Positions 1-8,440 of a stretch of DNA of 38,894 nt are shown here, one piece after another. The stretch lies in assembly GCA_910587595.1 (NCBI GenBank), contig CAJULQ010000010.1, forward strand, positions 1 to 38,894, given 5' to 3'. Source of the DNA: an uncultured Christensenellaceae bacterium (GTDB lineage Bacteria > Bacillota > Clostridia > Christensenellales > Pumilibacteraceae). The notes under the pieces are model-generated. The model did no database searches and had not been told where the DNA came from. It was given only the letters and a program-made list of their open reading frames with translations. The translations under genes and the position numbers were made by a program. Position 1 is the stretch's first letter. Each line of letters opens with the position of its first letter.

Positions 1-93
1 AAGTGCAACTCTTATAAAATTTTAGTTCTTTTATTCCCTATGGGAAGTGCGCTTTTGCGGTCGTCGCTTTTGCTTTCTTTCAAAAAAGACATT

Positions 94-633
94 TTAATAG
101 TTTTTCTCTTCGAGCATGAAAAAGCTTTTGGCATGGGCGCACACGGGGCAAACCTCCGGCGCTTTTTCGCCGGTGTGCAAATGTCCGCAATTGCGGCACA
201 CCCAAACCACCGCCTCTTTGCGCTCGAACACGTTGCCGTTTTGAATGTTGGCCACCAACTGCAAATATCTCTGCTCGTGGCTCTTTTCGATCTCGGCCAC
301 CAAAGAAAACAACTTGGCGATGGCATCGAACCCCTCTTCTTGCGCCTCTTTGGCAAAGCGCGCGTACATATCCGTCCACTCGAAGTTCTCGCCGTTGGCG
401 GCGTCTACCAGATTGGTCTGGGTGTCGGCAATGCCGCTGTGCAACAGCTTGAACCAAATTTTGGCGTGCTCTTTCTCGTTGAGCGCCGTTTCGCGGAAAA
501 ACGCCGCGATCTGCTCGTAGCCGTCTTTGGCCGCTTTGCTCGCGTAGTAATCATACTTGTTGCGCGCCATGCTTTCACCGGCAAACGCCTCCATCAAATT
601 GGCTTCGGTCTTACTTCCTTTTAACGGTTTCAT
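94..633 (-). CDS. rbr: Rubrerythrin
   Basis: A 179-residue rubrerythrin, a cytoplasmic non-haem di-iron peroxidase that detoxifies hydrogen peroxide in anaerobes. The N-terminal ferritin-like four-helix part (about 1-140) carries the expected metal-ligand glutamates and ExxH motifs (AGESMARNKY, NEKEHAKIW, EIEKSHEQRY). The C-terminal rubredoxin-like knuckle (about 143-172) has two CxxC pairs (CRNCG and CPVCA) for one iron. The length is normal for the family. The start has a GAGGTG ribosome binding site. It lies 80 nt after the ROK kinase gene on the same strand, and a TATAAT at 685-690 suggests a separate promoter, although no convincing -35 accompanies it. Assignment is firm; the physiological electron donor is not visible. 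Confidence 0.96.
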   Translation of the reverse strand: MKPLKGSKTEANLMEAFAGESMARNKYDYYASKAAKDGYEQIAAFFRETALNEKEHAKIWFKLLHSGIADTQTNLVDAANGENFEWTDMYARFAKEAQEEGFDAIAKLFSLVAEIEKSHEQRYLQLVANIQNGNVFERKEAVVWVCRNCGHLHTGEKAPEVCPVCAHAKSFFMLEEKNY

Positions 634-713
634 TCAGCACCTCACTGCTTATTTATTCTTTATATATATGCAATTTTCGGGCGGATTATACGGTCACGTC
701 CGCCGCGAAAAAG

Positions 714-1643
714 TTACATCACAATCGATGCGGCGCCCAAAATGCCCGCGTCGTTTCCGAGTGCCGCCACCAAGATTTCGGGCAGACAAACGTTGCCGAA
801 ACACAACGCATGCACTTTTTTTTGCAACGGCGCGGTGAGATATGCGCCTTGCGCGCACACGCCGCCGCCCAAGATCACCGCTTGGCTACGGAACACGTTG
901 ACAACGTTGGCGATGCCTTCGGCCAAGTAACCTATGTAAGCGTCCACCACCGTTTGCGCGGTGGCGTCGCCCTTTTTGGCGCACTCGAAAGAGGTGCGGC
1001 CGTCCGCTTTGTTGAGATCGCCGCCCACGAACTCCCACATGGCGCTGTTGCGGTCGGTCTGCATGGCATACACCGTGTCGCGGATAAGCGCGGTGGCCGA
1101 AGCGTACGCCTCGAAACAGCCTTTGCGACCGCACGTGCACGGCGCGCCGTTTAAGCGGATCACCGTATGCCCTATCTCGGCGCCCATGCCGCGGAACCCT
1201 TCGAACAGTTTGCCGTTTGCCACCAAACCGCCGCCCACGCCGGTGCCCAAAGTAATGAGCGCGGTGTCGGTGTAGTTTTTACCCGCGCCGAACTTGGTTT
1301 CGCCCAATGCGGCGGCGTTGGCGTCGTTACACACGCGGACGCGTTCGCCCGTGGCCGCTTGCAATTTTTGCGCCAACGGCGCATCGTGCCAATACAAGTT
1401 GTTGCTGTAAATAATGTTGCCGTCGGCGCTGTCTACCATGCCGGGGCAACCTATGCCCACGCCCTCGATCTTGTCGCCTTCGCGCAATCCCGCGATCTGC
1501 GCGGCAATATCTTCGGCAACCTTTTCAAACGGACGGGTGGCCAACGTGGGTATGGTACTGCGCCGCAATATGCAGCCGTTCTCGTCTACTACCGCCGCTT
1601 TCACGGTGGTGCCGCCGATATCGACGCCTATATACTTTTTCAT
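714..1643 (-). CDS. glcK: ROK-family glucokinase
   Basis: A 309-residue sugar kinase of the ROK family, most likely glucokinase (glucose + ATP to glucose 6-phosphate, cytoplasmic). Visible are the phosphate-binding motif near the N-terminus (GVDIGGTTVKA), the GCPGMVD segment, the sugar-binding NDANAAALGE, the second phosphate loop LGTGVGGGLV, and the family zinc site EIGH followed by CTCGRKGCFE. There is no N-terminal helix-turn-helix, so it is a kinase rather than a ROK repressor. The start has a GAGGT ribosome binding site 11 nt after the stop of the upstream membrane protein gene, so the two are probably co-transcribed. Substrate could also be mannose, fructose or N-acetyl-sugars; glucose is the default for this length and motif set. 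Confidence 0.88.
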   Translation of the reverse strand: MKKYIGVDIGGTTVKAAVVDENGCILRRSTIPTLATRPFEKVAEDIAAQIAGLREGDKIEGVGIGCPGMVDSADGNIIYSNNLYWHDAPLAQKLQAATGERVRVCNDANAAALGETKFGAGKNYTDTALITLGTGVGGGLVANGKLFEGFRGMGAEIGHTVIRLNGAPCTCGRKGCFEAYASATALIRDTVYAMQTDRNSAMWEFVGGDLNKADGRTSFECAKKGDATAQTVVDAYIGYLAEGIANVVNVFRSQAVILGGGVCAQGAYLTAPLQKKVHALCFGNVCLPEILVAALGNDAGILGAASIVM

Positions 1644-1654
1644 GTTTACCTCGC

Positions 1655-3064
1655 TTATTTCATGATGATGGTGTTGAGAGATCCGGCCAATTCTTCTTTT
1701 TCCCGTTCGCGCTTGCTGTTGAGATAATCGTTGAATACCGTAGCGGCGTTGCGCCGATTGATGATGATATACTTGCGGGTGAGCGGCAAACTGTTCTTTT
1801 CCGCCACCACCTCTTTGTGCGGGGCAACGGGCGGTTTTATCGGCGTTTGGCTTTTGGCAACGCCCGCAGTACGCGACGCGGCCGTCTTTACGGACGCGCT
1901 CGCTTTGGCCGACGCGGGCGCCTCTTCCCGCTCTTCCGCGCGTTTAGCGGGCGGACGGCGAATAATGGTGCGCACGCGGGTGCGCATGTATACGTCGCCG
2001 TATTCGAATACGGGCGGGCGTTTTTCTTCTTGCACGCTTTCGGGCGCTACGGAGATCACCTTTTTGTCGGACAGCGTTGTGCGTTCGGGCACGATCTCCA
2101 CGTTGTGCTCTATGGGCGCGTCTAAATATTCTTCCTCGGTCGCGTCATTATCTTCTTGCTCTTCTATGCTTTCAACGGGCTGTTGCGTTTCAAACAAAAC
2201 GTCTTGCTCTTCTTCGGCCGACGACGTTTTCGTAACGGTTTGCTCGTCCCGTTCGGGCAAGGTCTCTTGCTCGCTCTCGTCCTCGATGGGTTGCTTGGCA
2301 AGTTCTTCGCGCGGTATTTCGTCTGTTTGTTCTTCGGCCGCTTGCTCTTCGTCCGACGCGTTTTCGGGCGTTTCGTTGACGAGCGCATACCCCTCGGAAA
2401 TGGCGCACTTTAATTGCGCGGCGATCTCGTCGTCCTCGCGGGCGGCGCCGCCGTCTACCAACGCGCCGATCTCTTCCACGATGCGCATGGCGGCATCCGT
2501 TTCGAGCGGCTTTTCTTCGGGCGGCGGCAACTCGCCCTCGGCGCCCGTATCCAACGCGACGGCGGACGGCGCGTCTTGTATGTATGTTTGTTCTTCGATG
2601 GACGCGTCCTCTACGGGCACGCTCGTTTCTTGTTGTGCTTTTTCTTTTTTACGGCGCGCGGGACGCGTTTTTACGCCCACCGCAATGGCCGTGAGCAAAA
2701 ACAAAATACACAGCGCAAAAGGCACGATAACGCCCGAAAGCCCCAACCGTTCGAACAGCCCCACCGCTTTGCCTAAAGCGGGCACGGCAAACAGTTGCTT
2801 GCCGTCATACAAAAAGGCCAATTTGCCGCCCGCGTCCGCTACCGCCGTTTTGAGCGGCGCATAATAGCCGACCACGGCGAACGCGCCCACCACGAGCGCC
2901 GCCGCCATACACAGCGCCAACAGCACGATGCAAAGCACGTCGCCGCCGTGCCGCCGCCGCTTTTTGCGCAAAAGCATACAGAAAAACAGCACGGCCGCCA
3001 AAAGGGCAAGCCCCGCCGATACGGCATAAAAGACGATAGACGACGTTTGGATCACAGATAACAT
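1655..3064 (-). CDS. Membrane-anchored acidic low-complexity protein, unknown function
   Basis: Unrecognised protein of 469 residues. The N-terminal 120-130 residues contain three hydrophobic segments (about 8-30, 41-66 and 100-125) consistent with membrane helices. Then comes a long region (about 130-400) dominated by Glu, Asp, Ala and Gln that looks disordered, and a basic C-terminal segment of about 55 residues that may be folded and includes KYIIINRRNAATVFNDYLNS. The predicted topology is a membrane anchor with a long soluble tail. It has its own strong promoter (3072-3101) whose -10 box ends 7 nt before the ATG, with no ribosome binding site, so the mRNA is probably leaderless. It sits directly after spoIIE and 11 nt before the ROK kinase gene. 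No catalytic motif is visible, and I assign no function. Confidence 0.75.
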   Translation of the reverse strand: MLSVIQTSSIVFYAVSAGLALLAAVLFFCMLLRKKRRRHGGDVLCIVLLALCMAAALVVGAFAVVGYYAPLKTAVADAGGKLAFLYDGKQLFAVPALGKAVGLFERLGLSGVIVPFALCILFLLTAIAVGVKTRPARRKKEKAQQETSVPVEDASIEEQTYIQDAPSAVALDTGAEGELPPPEEKPLETDAAMRIVEEIGALVDGGAAREDDEIAAQLKCAISEGYALVNETPENASDEEQAAEEQTDEIPREELAKQPIEDESEQETLPERDEQTVTKTSSAEEEQDVLFETQQPVESIEEQEDNDATEEEYLDAPIEHNVEIVPERTTLSDKKVISVAPESVQEEKRPPVFEYGDVYMRTRVRTIIRRPPAKRAEEREEAPASAKASASVKTAASRTAGVAKSQTPIKPPVAPHKEVVAEKNSLPLTRKYIIINRRNAATVFNDYLNSKREREKEELAGSLNTIIMK

Positions 3065-3071
3065 TATGTTT

Positions 3072-3101
3072 ATTATAGCAACGGCTACGTCGTTTTGTCA
3101 A
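3072..3101 (-). promoter_or_regulatory. Sigma-A promoter giving a leaderless mRNA (gene at 1655-3064)
   Basis: On the minus strand: TTGACA (3096-3101), 18-bp spacer, TATAAT (3072-3077), both perfect consensus. The ATG at 3064 follows the -10 by only 7 nt, so transcription should begin at or within a base or two of the start codon. Confidence 0.8.
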
Positions 3102-3108
3102 CCGTAAA

Positions 3109-5316
3109 TCAATTTTTTTCGAAAATGCGGGCGCACAGCACGGTGGCGTCGTCTTTGAGTTTGCCCCGTTGCGCCGCCATAGCGCATTCGAGAATGTTTT
3201 TGGCCTCCGCTTGCGGATCGGCGCACGACTGCATGGCGGCGGCGGACACGAACTGCTCGGTAGAGCCGAGCGCGTCGGTGATGCCGTCGGTGGCCATGAT
3301 GATTTCGTCGCCCGTCTGTAGGCGCAGACTTGTGTGTCCGCACGTAACGTTTTCGAACACGCCCATGGGCAAAGCGGCGCCCGACACCGCGCGCACGCCG
3401 TCTCGCCCTTTCACCACGGTGGCGGGCGACGACAGCTTGATGATCTCGGCGTCGCCCGATTCTAGGTCTATCACCGTAACGTCCAGCGTAGAAAAACGCT
3501 CGCACTCGTTGAGCGCCAAAAAGCGGTTGACGCACTCCACCGCGCTCATGGAATCCAACCCCGCGCGGAAAAAGCTTTCCACCAACTCTATGGCCGTTTC
3601 GCTGGCGCGCTCGGCTTGCTCGCCGCTACCCATGCCGTCGCACAACGCCATCATGAACCGATCGCCGCCCAAGTGGATAAACGAGTGGTTGTCGCCGCTG
3701 CGTTCCTCTTTGGCGCTGGCCGCCACCGAAAACGCCACGTCGTAGCGCGGTGCGCGGGCAAACAGCAACATCGTGTATCCCGGCAATACGTCGGCGCTCC
3801 CCCGCACGAAACGGTAGGGCGCGCGCATGGCCTTGCTTACCGCCGCCGCCACGTCCGACTCCGACAGCGTTTCGCTATACAGCACCACCGACACCGTGTC
3901 GTCGGTCACGATCACTTCGGGCACCGCCGCGCCGCGGTACGACAGTTCGTCGGCGATGCGCTTTTCTTTTACGGCGTCGAACCGCACGGGCGTTTTGACT
4001 TGCTCGCCCATTTGCCGCAACACGCCCGACATCAGTCCCAACTGTTGCGCCACGATCTTGCGCCCTTCCTTTTTGGCCTCGCGCAACAGTATCTGCTCGT
4101 GCCTTGCCTGCGCCGAGGCCGACGCCGCGCCCACCAACGCCGAAAGGTTGTTGCACGCCGACAACAGCGCGGGGATCTCCGAAACGCTTGCTCTGCCCTT
4201 GGTGGCCGACGAGCGTTCCATGGCGGCCAGCGCCGCGCGATACCCCCGCTTTGCCGAGCACTCGGCGTAAGACGCGCACCGCGCGCACACGTTGCGCTCC
4301 AAATCGCCCGCCGCCTCTTCTCCCTCCGGCACTTGTTGCATGGCCAACTGCATATCGGTAAATATGCGGGACGCGCCGATCAAGCGGTTGCCCGTTTCTT
4401 GCGCCGACCGCCCGATGATCCCGCGCGCGGCCGTGGCGGTGGCGGGCGTGAACAATGCGTCGCGCACCGCGCGCAACCGCGCGGGCGACACAAAGCAAAA
4501 CGCGATAGCGCCCACGGCAAAGCATACCGTTTGTTGCCATAACGGCGGCGCGGCAAACAGATAGGCCACGAGCACATAGGCGGCCGTTGCCGACAGCGAG
4601 GCCAGCGGTCGGGGCGCCGACGCAAACAGCGACGTGACAAGCGCCACAAAGGCCATAAAGGCGATGGGCGCGGGGTGCATGTCATATAGCGCTATGCCCG
4701 CGCCGAAACACATGCCCACCGCCACGCCGCCCGAAAGCGACCCCACCGCCACCGTAAAGGGTATGCAAAAGGCGGCGATGAGATAGCAAAGATCGAACCC
4801 GCGCACCCGCATGCCGCTTAGTCCCAGCGCGGCGCAAATGAGCAAAACGCCGCCGCACGCCAGCTCGGTCTCCAAAAATTTGAACTTGCAACGCTTGACG
4901 AGAACGGGGTGCAAAAAGCACACCGACGCCACGAACACGCCCAAAGAGAGAATGCCCCACACGGGCATGAGCAAATACCCGATCTGCGAATGTTTTAATA
5001 ATAGCGCCGTTTGCGCCGCGGCCGTAAACAGCGTGAACAACAGCCGCTTGGCTTTGCGAAAACGCAACGATAGTAGCGCCGCCGCAAACGAGGCGACGCA
5101 CACCGAAAGCGCGTACACGGCCGAGGACAGCGAAAAATCGAACAGCAACGAAAAAGCCAAATAGGCGGGCAACACCACCACGGCGGGCATGCCGCCGTAC
5201 AACAGCGCGGCGGTATATCCCGCCCCGCAAGGACGCAACCCCGCAAACGTGGCGCCGCACAAACAGCACAACGAAAACAAGATGCCTATGTATTTACAAA
5301 GCGTTCGTTTCACCAA
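3109..5316 (-). CDS. spoIIE: Stage II sporulation protein E (SpoIIE), PP2C-type phosphatase
   Basis: A 735-residue SpoIIE-like protein. In spore formers this membrane Ser/Thr phosphatase dephosphorylates SpoIIAA to release sigma-F in the forespore and links to the polar division septum. Residues about 1-300 are a multi-pass membrane region. About 310-530 form the central regulatory part with a Cys cluster (CARCASYAECS). The last 200 residues are the PP2C domain with the metal-binding motifs SGDNHS and CDGMGSGEQA and the later ATDGITDALG. The length is slightly under the roughly 830 residues of the Bacillus protein. The start is uncertain: only TTG (5316) or GTG (5313) is available before the first membrane helix, no clear ribosome binding site precedes them, and they lie only a few bases after a terminator-like hairpin. 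Confidence 0.9.
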   Translation of the reverse strand: MVKRTLCKYIGILFSLCCLCGATFAGLRPCGAGYTAALLYGGMPAVVVLPAYLAFSLLFDFSLSSAVYALSVCVASFAAALLSLRFRKAKRLLFTLFTAAAQTALLLKHSQIGYLLMPVWGILSLGVFVASVCFLHPVLVKRCKFKFLETELACGGVLLICAALGLSGMRVRGFDLCYLIAAFCIPFTVAVGSLSGGVAVGMCFGAGIALYDMHPAPIAFMAFVALVTSLFASAPRPLASLSATAAYVLVAYLFAAPPLWQQTVCFAVGAIAFCFVSPARLRAVRDALFTPATATAARGIIGRSAQETGNRLIGASRIFTDMQLAMQQVPEGEEAAGDLERNVCARCASYAECSAKRGYRAALAAMERSSATKGRASVSEIPALLSACNNLSALVGAASASAQARHEQILLREAKKEGRKIVAQQLGLMSGVLRQMGEQVKTPVRFDAVKEKRIADELSYRGAAVPEVIVTDDTVSVVLYSETLSESDVAAAVSKAMRAPYRFVRGSADVLPGYTMLLFARAPRYDVAFSVAASAKEERSGDNHSFIHLGGDRFMMALCDGMGSGEQAERASETAIELVESFFRAGLDSMSAVECVNRFLALNECERFSTLDVTVIDLESGDAEIIKLSSPATVVKGRDGVRAVSGAALPMGVFENVTCGHTSLRLQTGDEIIMATDGITDALGSTEQFVSAAAMQSCADPQAEAKNILECAMAAQRGKLKDDATVLCARIFEKN

Positions 5317-5350
5317 GAAAAAACCCCGACCTTTTTTATCGTGTCGGGGT
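5317..5350 (-). terminator. Rho-independent terminator between gene 5439-6374 and spoIIE
   Basis: An 8-bp perfect stem (ACCCCGAC at 5323-5330 with GTCGGGGT at 5343-5350) and a 12-nt loop. On the minus strand it is followed by a run of T, the form of an intrinsic terminator. It ends only about 6 nt before the spoIIE start codon. Confidence 0.75.
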
Positions 5351-5438
5351 ACAGTGTAGCATACGGATCTTGTCGGTTTTTATACGAACGCGTCGGCTTT
5401 TGCTTTGTTATGCCGTGTACACAAAGAGAGCGCGAACG

Positions 5439-6374
5439 TTATGCGTTTTTGGCGCCGTTGGTCTTGTACTCGGTGCGCTCCAATGCCATTCCCGTTTCGT
5501 TGCGCCGCCAATATTGGTAACGGTCGGTGTATTCGTATACATACAGCGACGGATCGCGCCGCATACGGTACACGAGCGGCTGTTCGTCGGGCACGTCGGC
5601 GCCCGAAAGCCGCCGCCACAGTTCGTCGGCGCCCAAGCGATCGTCCGCCTCGCGCTCTTGCGTGCGCGTGATGGTCTTTCCGTAAGAAAGCGGCATCACG
5701 TCGGCGTCGAACGACGCGGTGCGTTCATAGCGCGCGGGTTGCGGCTCGGCGGCCGCAAAATATTTTTGTTCCCATTCGCGCGTGGTCATTGCGGGTTGGG
5801 GCGCGGGCGCAGGCGGCACGGGCGGCGCATACGGCGCGCTCGCGGGCATTTGCGCCGCTTGCACGGGTTGTTGCATAGGTTGTTGCATGGGCGGCACGGG
5901 TTGTTGCATGGCTTGCATGGTTTGTACGGGCGGTTGCGCGGGCATGGCATACGAATTTTGCGGCATGCCGTTGGGAAAATATACGCCTTGGCTTTGCATG
6001 GGCATATACGGATAATATCCTTGTTGAGGTTGCGCCGCCTCTTCCAAGCGCTTACGACGGCTCTTGGGCGCCGCCACCGACTGTTTGGCCAATTCGGCCG
6101 ACGCATGCGCCGCGGCTTTGGCCGCCGCCTTGCGTTTGCGCTTGCCGCGCGTATACAAAGCCGTTGCCAACCCAAGCATCACGCTGAAACCGAGGCCGCC
6201 CCAAAACACGGCCGACACCATGCCTTTGAATTCCACGTCCAACAAGCCGAGGCAAACAAAGAATCCTATGGAAAACAAGATCGGCAACCACAAGCCGAGC
6301 GACACGAACAAAAATGACAATGCTCGCGCGATGCCGCCAATTAGTTTACGAATAGCTTTTATAATGGTTCCCAT
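5439..6374 (-). CDS. Two-helix membrane protein with Pro/Gln/Met-rich repeats, unknown function
   Basis: Unrecognised 311-residue protein. Residues about 10-45 and 50-75 are two hydrophobic helices, followed by a strongly basic stretch (RGKRKRK). About 105-200 is low-complexity sequence rich in Pro, Gln, Met and Tyr with short repeats of the form MQQP. The C-terminal 100 residues are charged and aromatic and end near YTDRYQYWRRNETG, so a small folded tail is possible. The positive-inside rule places the basic segment and tail in the cytoplasm. The start has a GGAAGAG ribosome binding site 48 nt after serS on the same strand, and transcription ends at the hairpin 5317-5350. It shares the design of the gene at 1655-3064 (membrane anchor plus disordered tail) but no sequence that I can align. 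Confidence 0.72.
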   Translation of the reverse strand: MGTIIKAIRKLIGGIARALSFLFVSLGLWLPILFSIGFFVCLGLLDVEFKGMVSAVFWGGLGFSVMLGLATALYTRGKRKRKAAAKAAAHASAELAKQSVAAPKSRRKRLEEAAQPQQGYYPYMPMQSQGVYFPNGMPQNSYAMPAQPPVQTMQAMQQPVPPMQQPMQQPVQAAQMPASAPYAPPVPPAPAPQPAMTTREWEQKYFAAAEPQPARYERTASFDADVMPLSYGKTITRTQEREADDRLGADELWRRLSGADVPDEQPLVYRMRRDPSLYVYEYTDRYQYWRRNETGMALERTEYKTNGAKNA

Positions 6375-6422
6375 GGATCGCTCTTCCTTTACCGATCGGA
6401 ATTGTTACCCTTCTTGCCTTAA

Positions 6423-7688
6423 TTATACGCCCGTTATTTTGTCCGTGCCCATATACGGACGCAACGCTTGGGGCACGGTGACCGTACCGTCGGCGTTTTG
6501 GAAATTTTCCAAAATAGCCGCCGTGGTGCGCCCCACCGCCAGACCGCTGCCGTTGAGCGTGTGCAACAGCGCCGTTTTGCCGTTTTCTTTGTACTTTATA
6601 TTCATTCTTCTCGCTTGGTAATCCTCGAAATCGGAGCAAGACGAGATCTCTACATAGCGGCCGTAGCTGGGCATCCACACTTCGATGTCGTACGTTTTGG
6701 CGGACGAAAAGCCGAGATCGCCGCTGCACAAGCACACCACGCGATACGGCAGACCCAACTTCTGCAAGATCAGTTCGGCCTCGGCCGTTAAGCTTTCGAG
6801 TTCCTCGTAGCTGTTTTCGGGCGCGCAAAATTTAACAAGCTCCACTTTGTTGAATTGGTGCAAGCGGATAAGGCCGCGCGTATCTCTGCCCGCGCTGCCC
6901 GCCTCGGCGCGAAAGCACGCCGTGTAGGCGCAATAGCGAATGGGCAACTTGGCTTTATCGATCACTTCGCCGCGGTGCATGTTGGTCACGGGCACCTCGG
7001 CCGTGGGCACCAAAAAGTATCCGTTGTTCTTCACGGCGAAAGCGTCCTCTTCGAACTTAGGGAGTTGCCCCGTGCCGTACATACTGTCGCGGTTTACCAT
7101 AAAGGGCGGGAACACTTCGGTATAGCCGTTTTGCGTGTGCGTGTCCAACATAAAGTTGGTGATCGCGCGTTCCAAACGCGCGCCCGCGCCGCGATAGATC
7201 ATAAAGCGCGCGCCCGATATTTTGGCCGCGGTGGCGGGATCGAGAATATCGAGATCGGCGCCGAGATCCCAATGCGCTTTGGGCGCGAAATCGAATTTGG
7301 TGGGTTCGCCCCACTTGCGCACTTCTTTGTTTTGCGAATCGTCTTTGCCCACGGGCACGCTTCGGTGCGGCACGTTGGGAATGCTCATCACCGCCATTTT
7401 CAGCTCGGCCTCTACCGCCGTCAGCTCTTCGTCCAACTTTTTGATGCCCTCGTTGTCTTTTTTCATGGCGGCGATTTTATCGTCGGCGTTTTGCTTGTTC
7501 TTTTTGAGCGCGGCGATCTCGTCCGACACGCGGTTGCGCTCGGCTTTCATTTTTTCCACTTGCGCAATGATCTCTTTGCGGCGGGCGTTGAGCGCGAGCA
7601 CCTTGTCCACGTCGTAAACGCCGCTGCGCGTTGCCATGGCGTTTTTCACAAGCTCGGCATTTTCGGTAATGAATTTTACATCCAGCAT
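6423..7688 (-). CDS. serS: Seryl-tRNA synthetase
   Basis: A 421-residue class II seryl-tRNA synthetase that charges tRNA-Ser (and tRNA-Sec where present) in the cytoplasm. Residues about 1-110 form the long coiled-coil tRNA-binding arm, seen as heptads rich in Lys, Glu and Ala. The catalytic core follows, with motif 2 (FRAEAGSAGRDTRGLIRLHQF) and motif 3 near the C-terminus (NGSGLAVGRTTAAILENFQ), and the usual VPQALRPYM ending. The length matches bacterial SerRS exactly. Its ribosome binding site (AGAGAGGA) lies 20 nt after the nicotinamidase-like gene, so both are likely read from the promoter at 8371-8399. No T-box leader is present. Confidence 0.98.
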   Translation of the reverse strand: MLDVKFITENAELVKNAMATRSGVYDVDKVLALNARRKEIIAQVEKMKAERNRVSDEIAALKKNKQNADDKIAAMKKDNEGIKKLDEELTAVEAELKMAVMSIPNVPHRSVPVGKDDSQNKEVRKWGEPTKFDFAPKAHWDLGADLDILDPATAAKISGARFMIYRGAGARLERAITNFMLDTHTQNGYTEVFPPFMVNRDSMYGTGQLPKFEEDAFAVKNNGYFLVPTAEVPVTNMHRGEVIDKAKLPIRYCAYTACFRAEAGSAGRDTRGLIRLHQFNKVELVKFCAPENSYEELESLTAEAELILQKLGLPYRVVCLCSGDLGFSSAKTYDIEVWMPSYGRYVEISSCSDFEDYQARRMNIKYKENGKTALLHTLNGSGLAVGRTTAAILENFQNADGTVTVPQALRPYMGTDKITGV

Positions 7689-7708
7689 ACGTTTTTATCC
7701 TCTCTTCG

Positions 7709-8350
7709 TTAAACCAACGTTTTGAATACCAGCACGCCCGATTGCTCCATAAGCTTGACGGCCGTCATATTGAACAAATCGGCGTTATGCGTGGGGCTGT
7801 CGTACGTGTCTACCGCGTCGGTGAACACCACCACGTTGCCCGCGCCGTTGAATTCGGAGATATAGGCGCGCAACGAAAGCGCCAACTGCATCACGCAGAT
7901 ATCGGTGCACACGCCCGTCAGCAAAATGTTGTCGTACCCCAACAGGTTATTATTGGCGGCCAGCAACTGCACGAACGCGTCGGTGGAGTTTTTCTTCACC
8001 TCTTTGCCTTTTATGCACTGCAGTTCGGATATCACTTCGCTCTCTTTGCCTATGCAATGGGGCGGAAAGTATTTCAGCTCGGCCGACTGCTCGGTGTGAC
8101 AATCGCGTATGAAAACTTTTTCGGCGTCGGGCAGCAACGCGGCAATGCGTTTTATTTCGGGCGCAACGGCTTTCAGACGCGGGTCGCTCAAGGCGCCCGA
8201 CACGCAAAAGCCTTTCACCATATCCACGATCACCAGCATGGTTTTGGTGCCCGCCAACGTTTTGCGCATCAGCGTGGGCTTGTTGTTCACTTCGATCTGC
8301 CCGCACAAAAGCGCGCCCGCCAATTCTCTTTCGTCAAACGCAATTTTCAT
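7709..8350 (-). CDS. Nicotinamidase-like cysteine hydrolase (isochorismatase fold)
   Basis: A 213-residue cysteine hydrolase of the isochorismatase superfamily, most like nicotinamidase (nicotinamide to nicotinate, NAD salvage, cytoplasm). The catalytic triad is visible: Asp in VIVDMVKGF, Lys in the VKKNSTDAF segment and Cys in TGVCTDICVMQ. The nicotinamidase metal-site pattern is also there (RDCHTEQ, then FPPHCIGKESE). About 30 residues at the N-terminus precede the usual start of the fold and resemble nothing I know. The start has a GGGAG ribosome binding site and a clear promoter. It is the first gene of a unit with serS. A different amidase or carbamoyl hydrolase activity cannot be excluded. 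Confidence 0.82.
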   Translation of the reverse strand: MKIAFDERELAGALLCGQIEVNNKPTLMRKTLAGTKTMLVIVDMVKGFCVSGALSDPRLKAVAPEIKRIAALLPDAEKVFIRDCHTEQSAELKYFPPHCIGKESEVISELQCIKGKEVKKNSTDAFVQLLAANNNLLGYDNILLTGVCTDICVMQLALSLRAYISEFNGAGNVVVFTDAVDTYDSPTHNADLFNMTAVKLMEQSGVLVFKTLV

Positions 8351-8370
8351 ACCCTTGCTCCCTACCCTAC

Positions 8371-8399
8371 AGTATACCGCAATGCGCGCGAAAAAGCAA
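8371..8399 (-). promoter_or_regulatory. Sigma-A promoter for the nicotinamidase-serS unit
   Basis: Minus strand TTGCTT (8394-8399), 17-bp spacer, TATACT (8371-8376), about 13 nt before the expected ribosome binding site. Confidence 0.7.
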
Positions 8400-8440
8400 G
8401 TTTTTTTGCCTATTTTACCAACGGCGCGATACGACCTTTG

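Noticed and set aside
36..46. TTCCC/GGGAA hairpin downstream of rubrerythrin
   Set aside because: A five-pair stem with a 1-3 nt loop and no clean T-run. It is too weak to call as a terminator.
685..690. TATAAT upstream of rubrerythrin as a full promoter
   Set aside because: No -35 hexamer at 16-18 bp matches better than chance, so it is only mentioned in the gene entry.
5860..5950. Short tandem repeats that look array-like
   Set aside because: They encode the MQQP-type repeats of the protein at 5439-6374. Units are irregular and in frame, with no spacer pattern of a CRISPR array.
7689..7708. Possible T-box or other leader before serS or ilvB
   Set aside because: Only 20 nt separate serS from the gene before it, and the 80 nt before ilvB hold a simple hairpin without T-box sequence or specifier elements.
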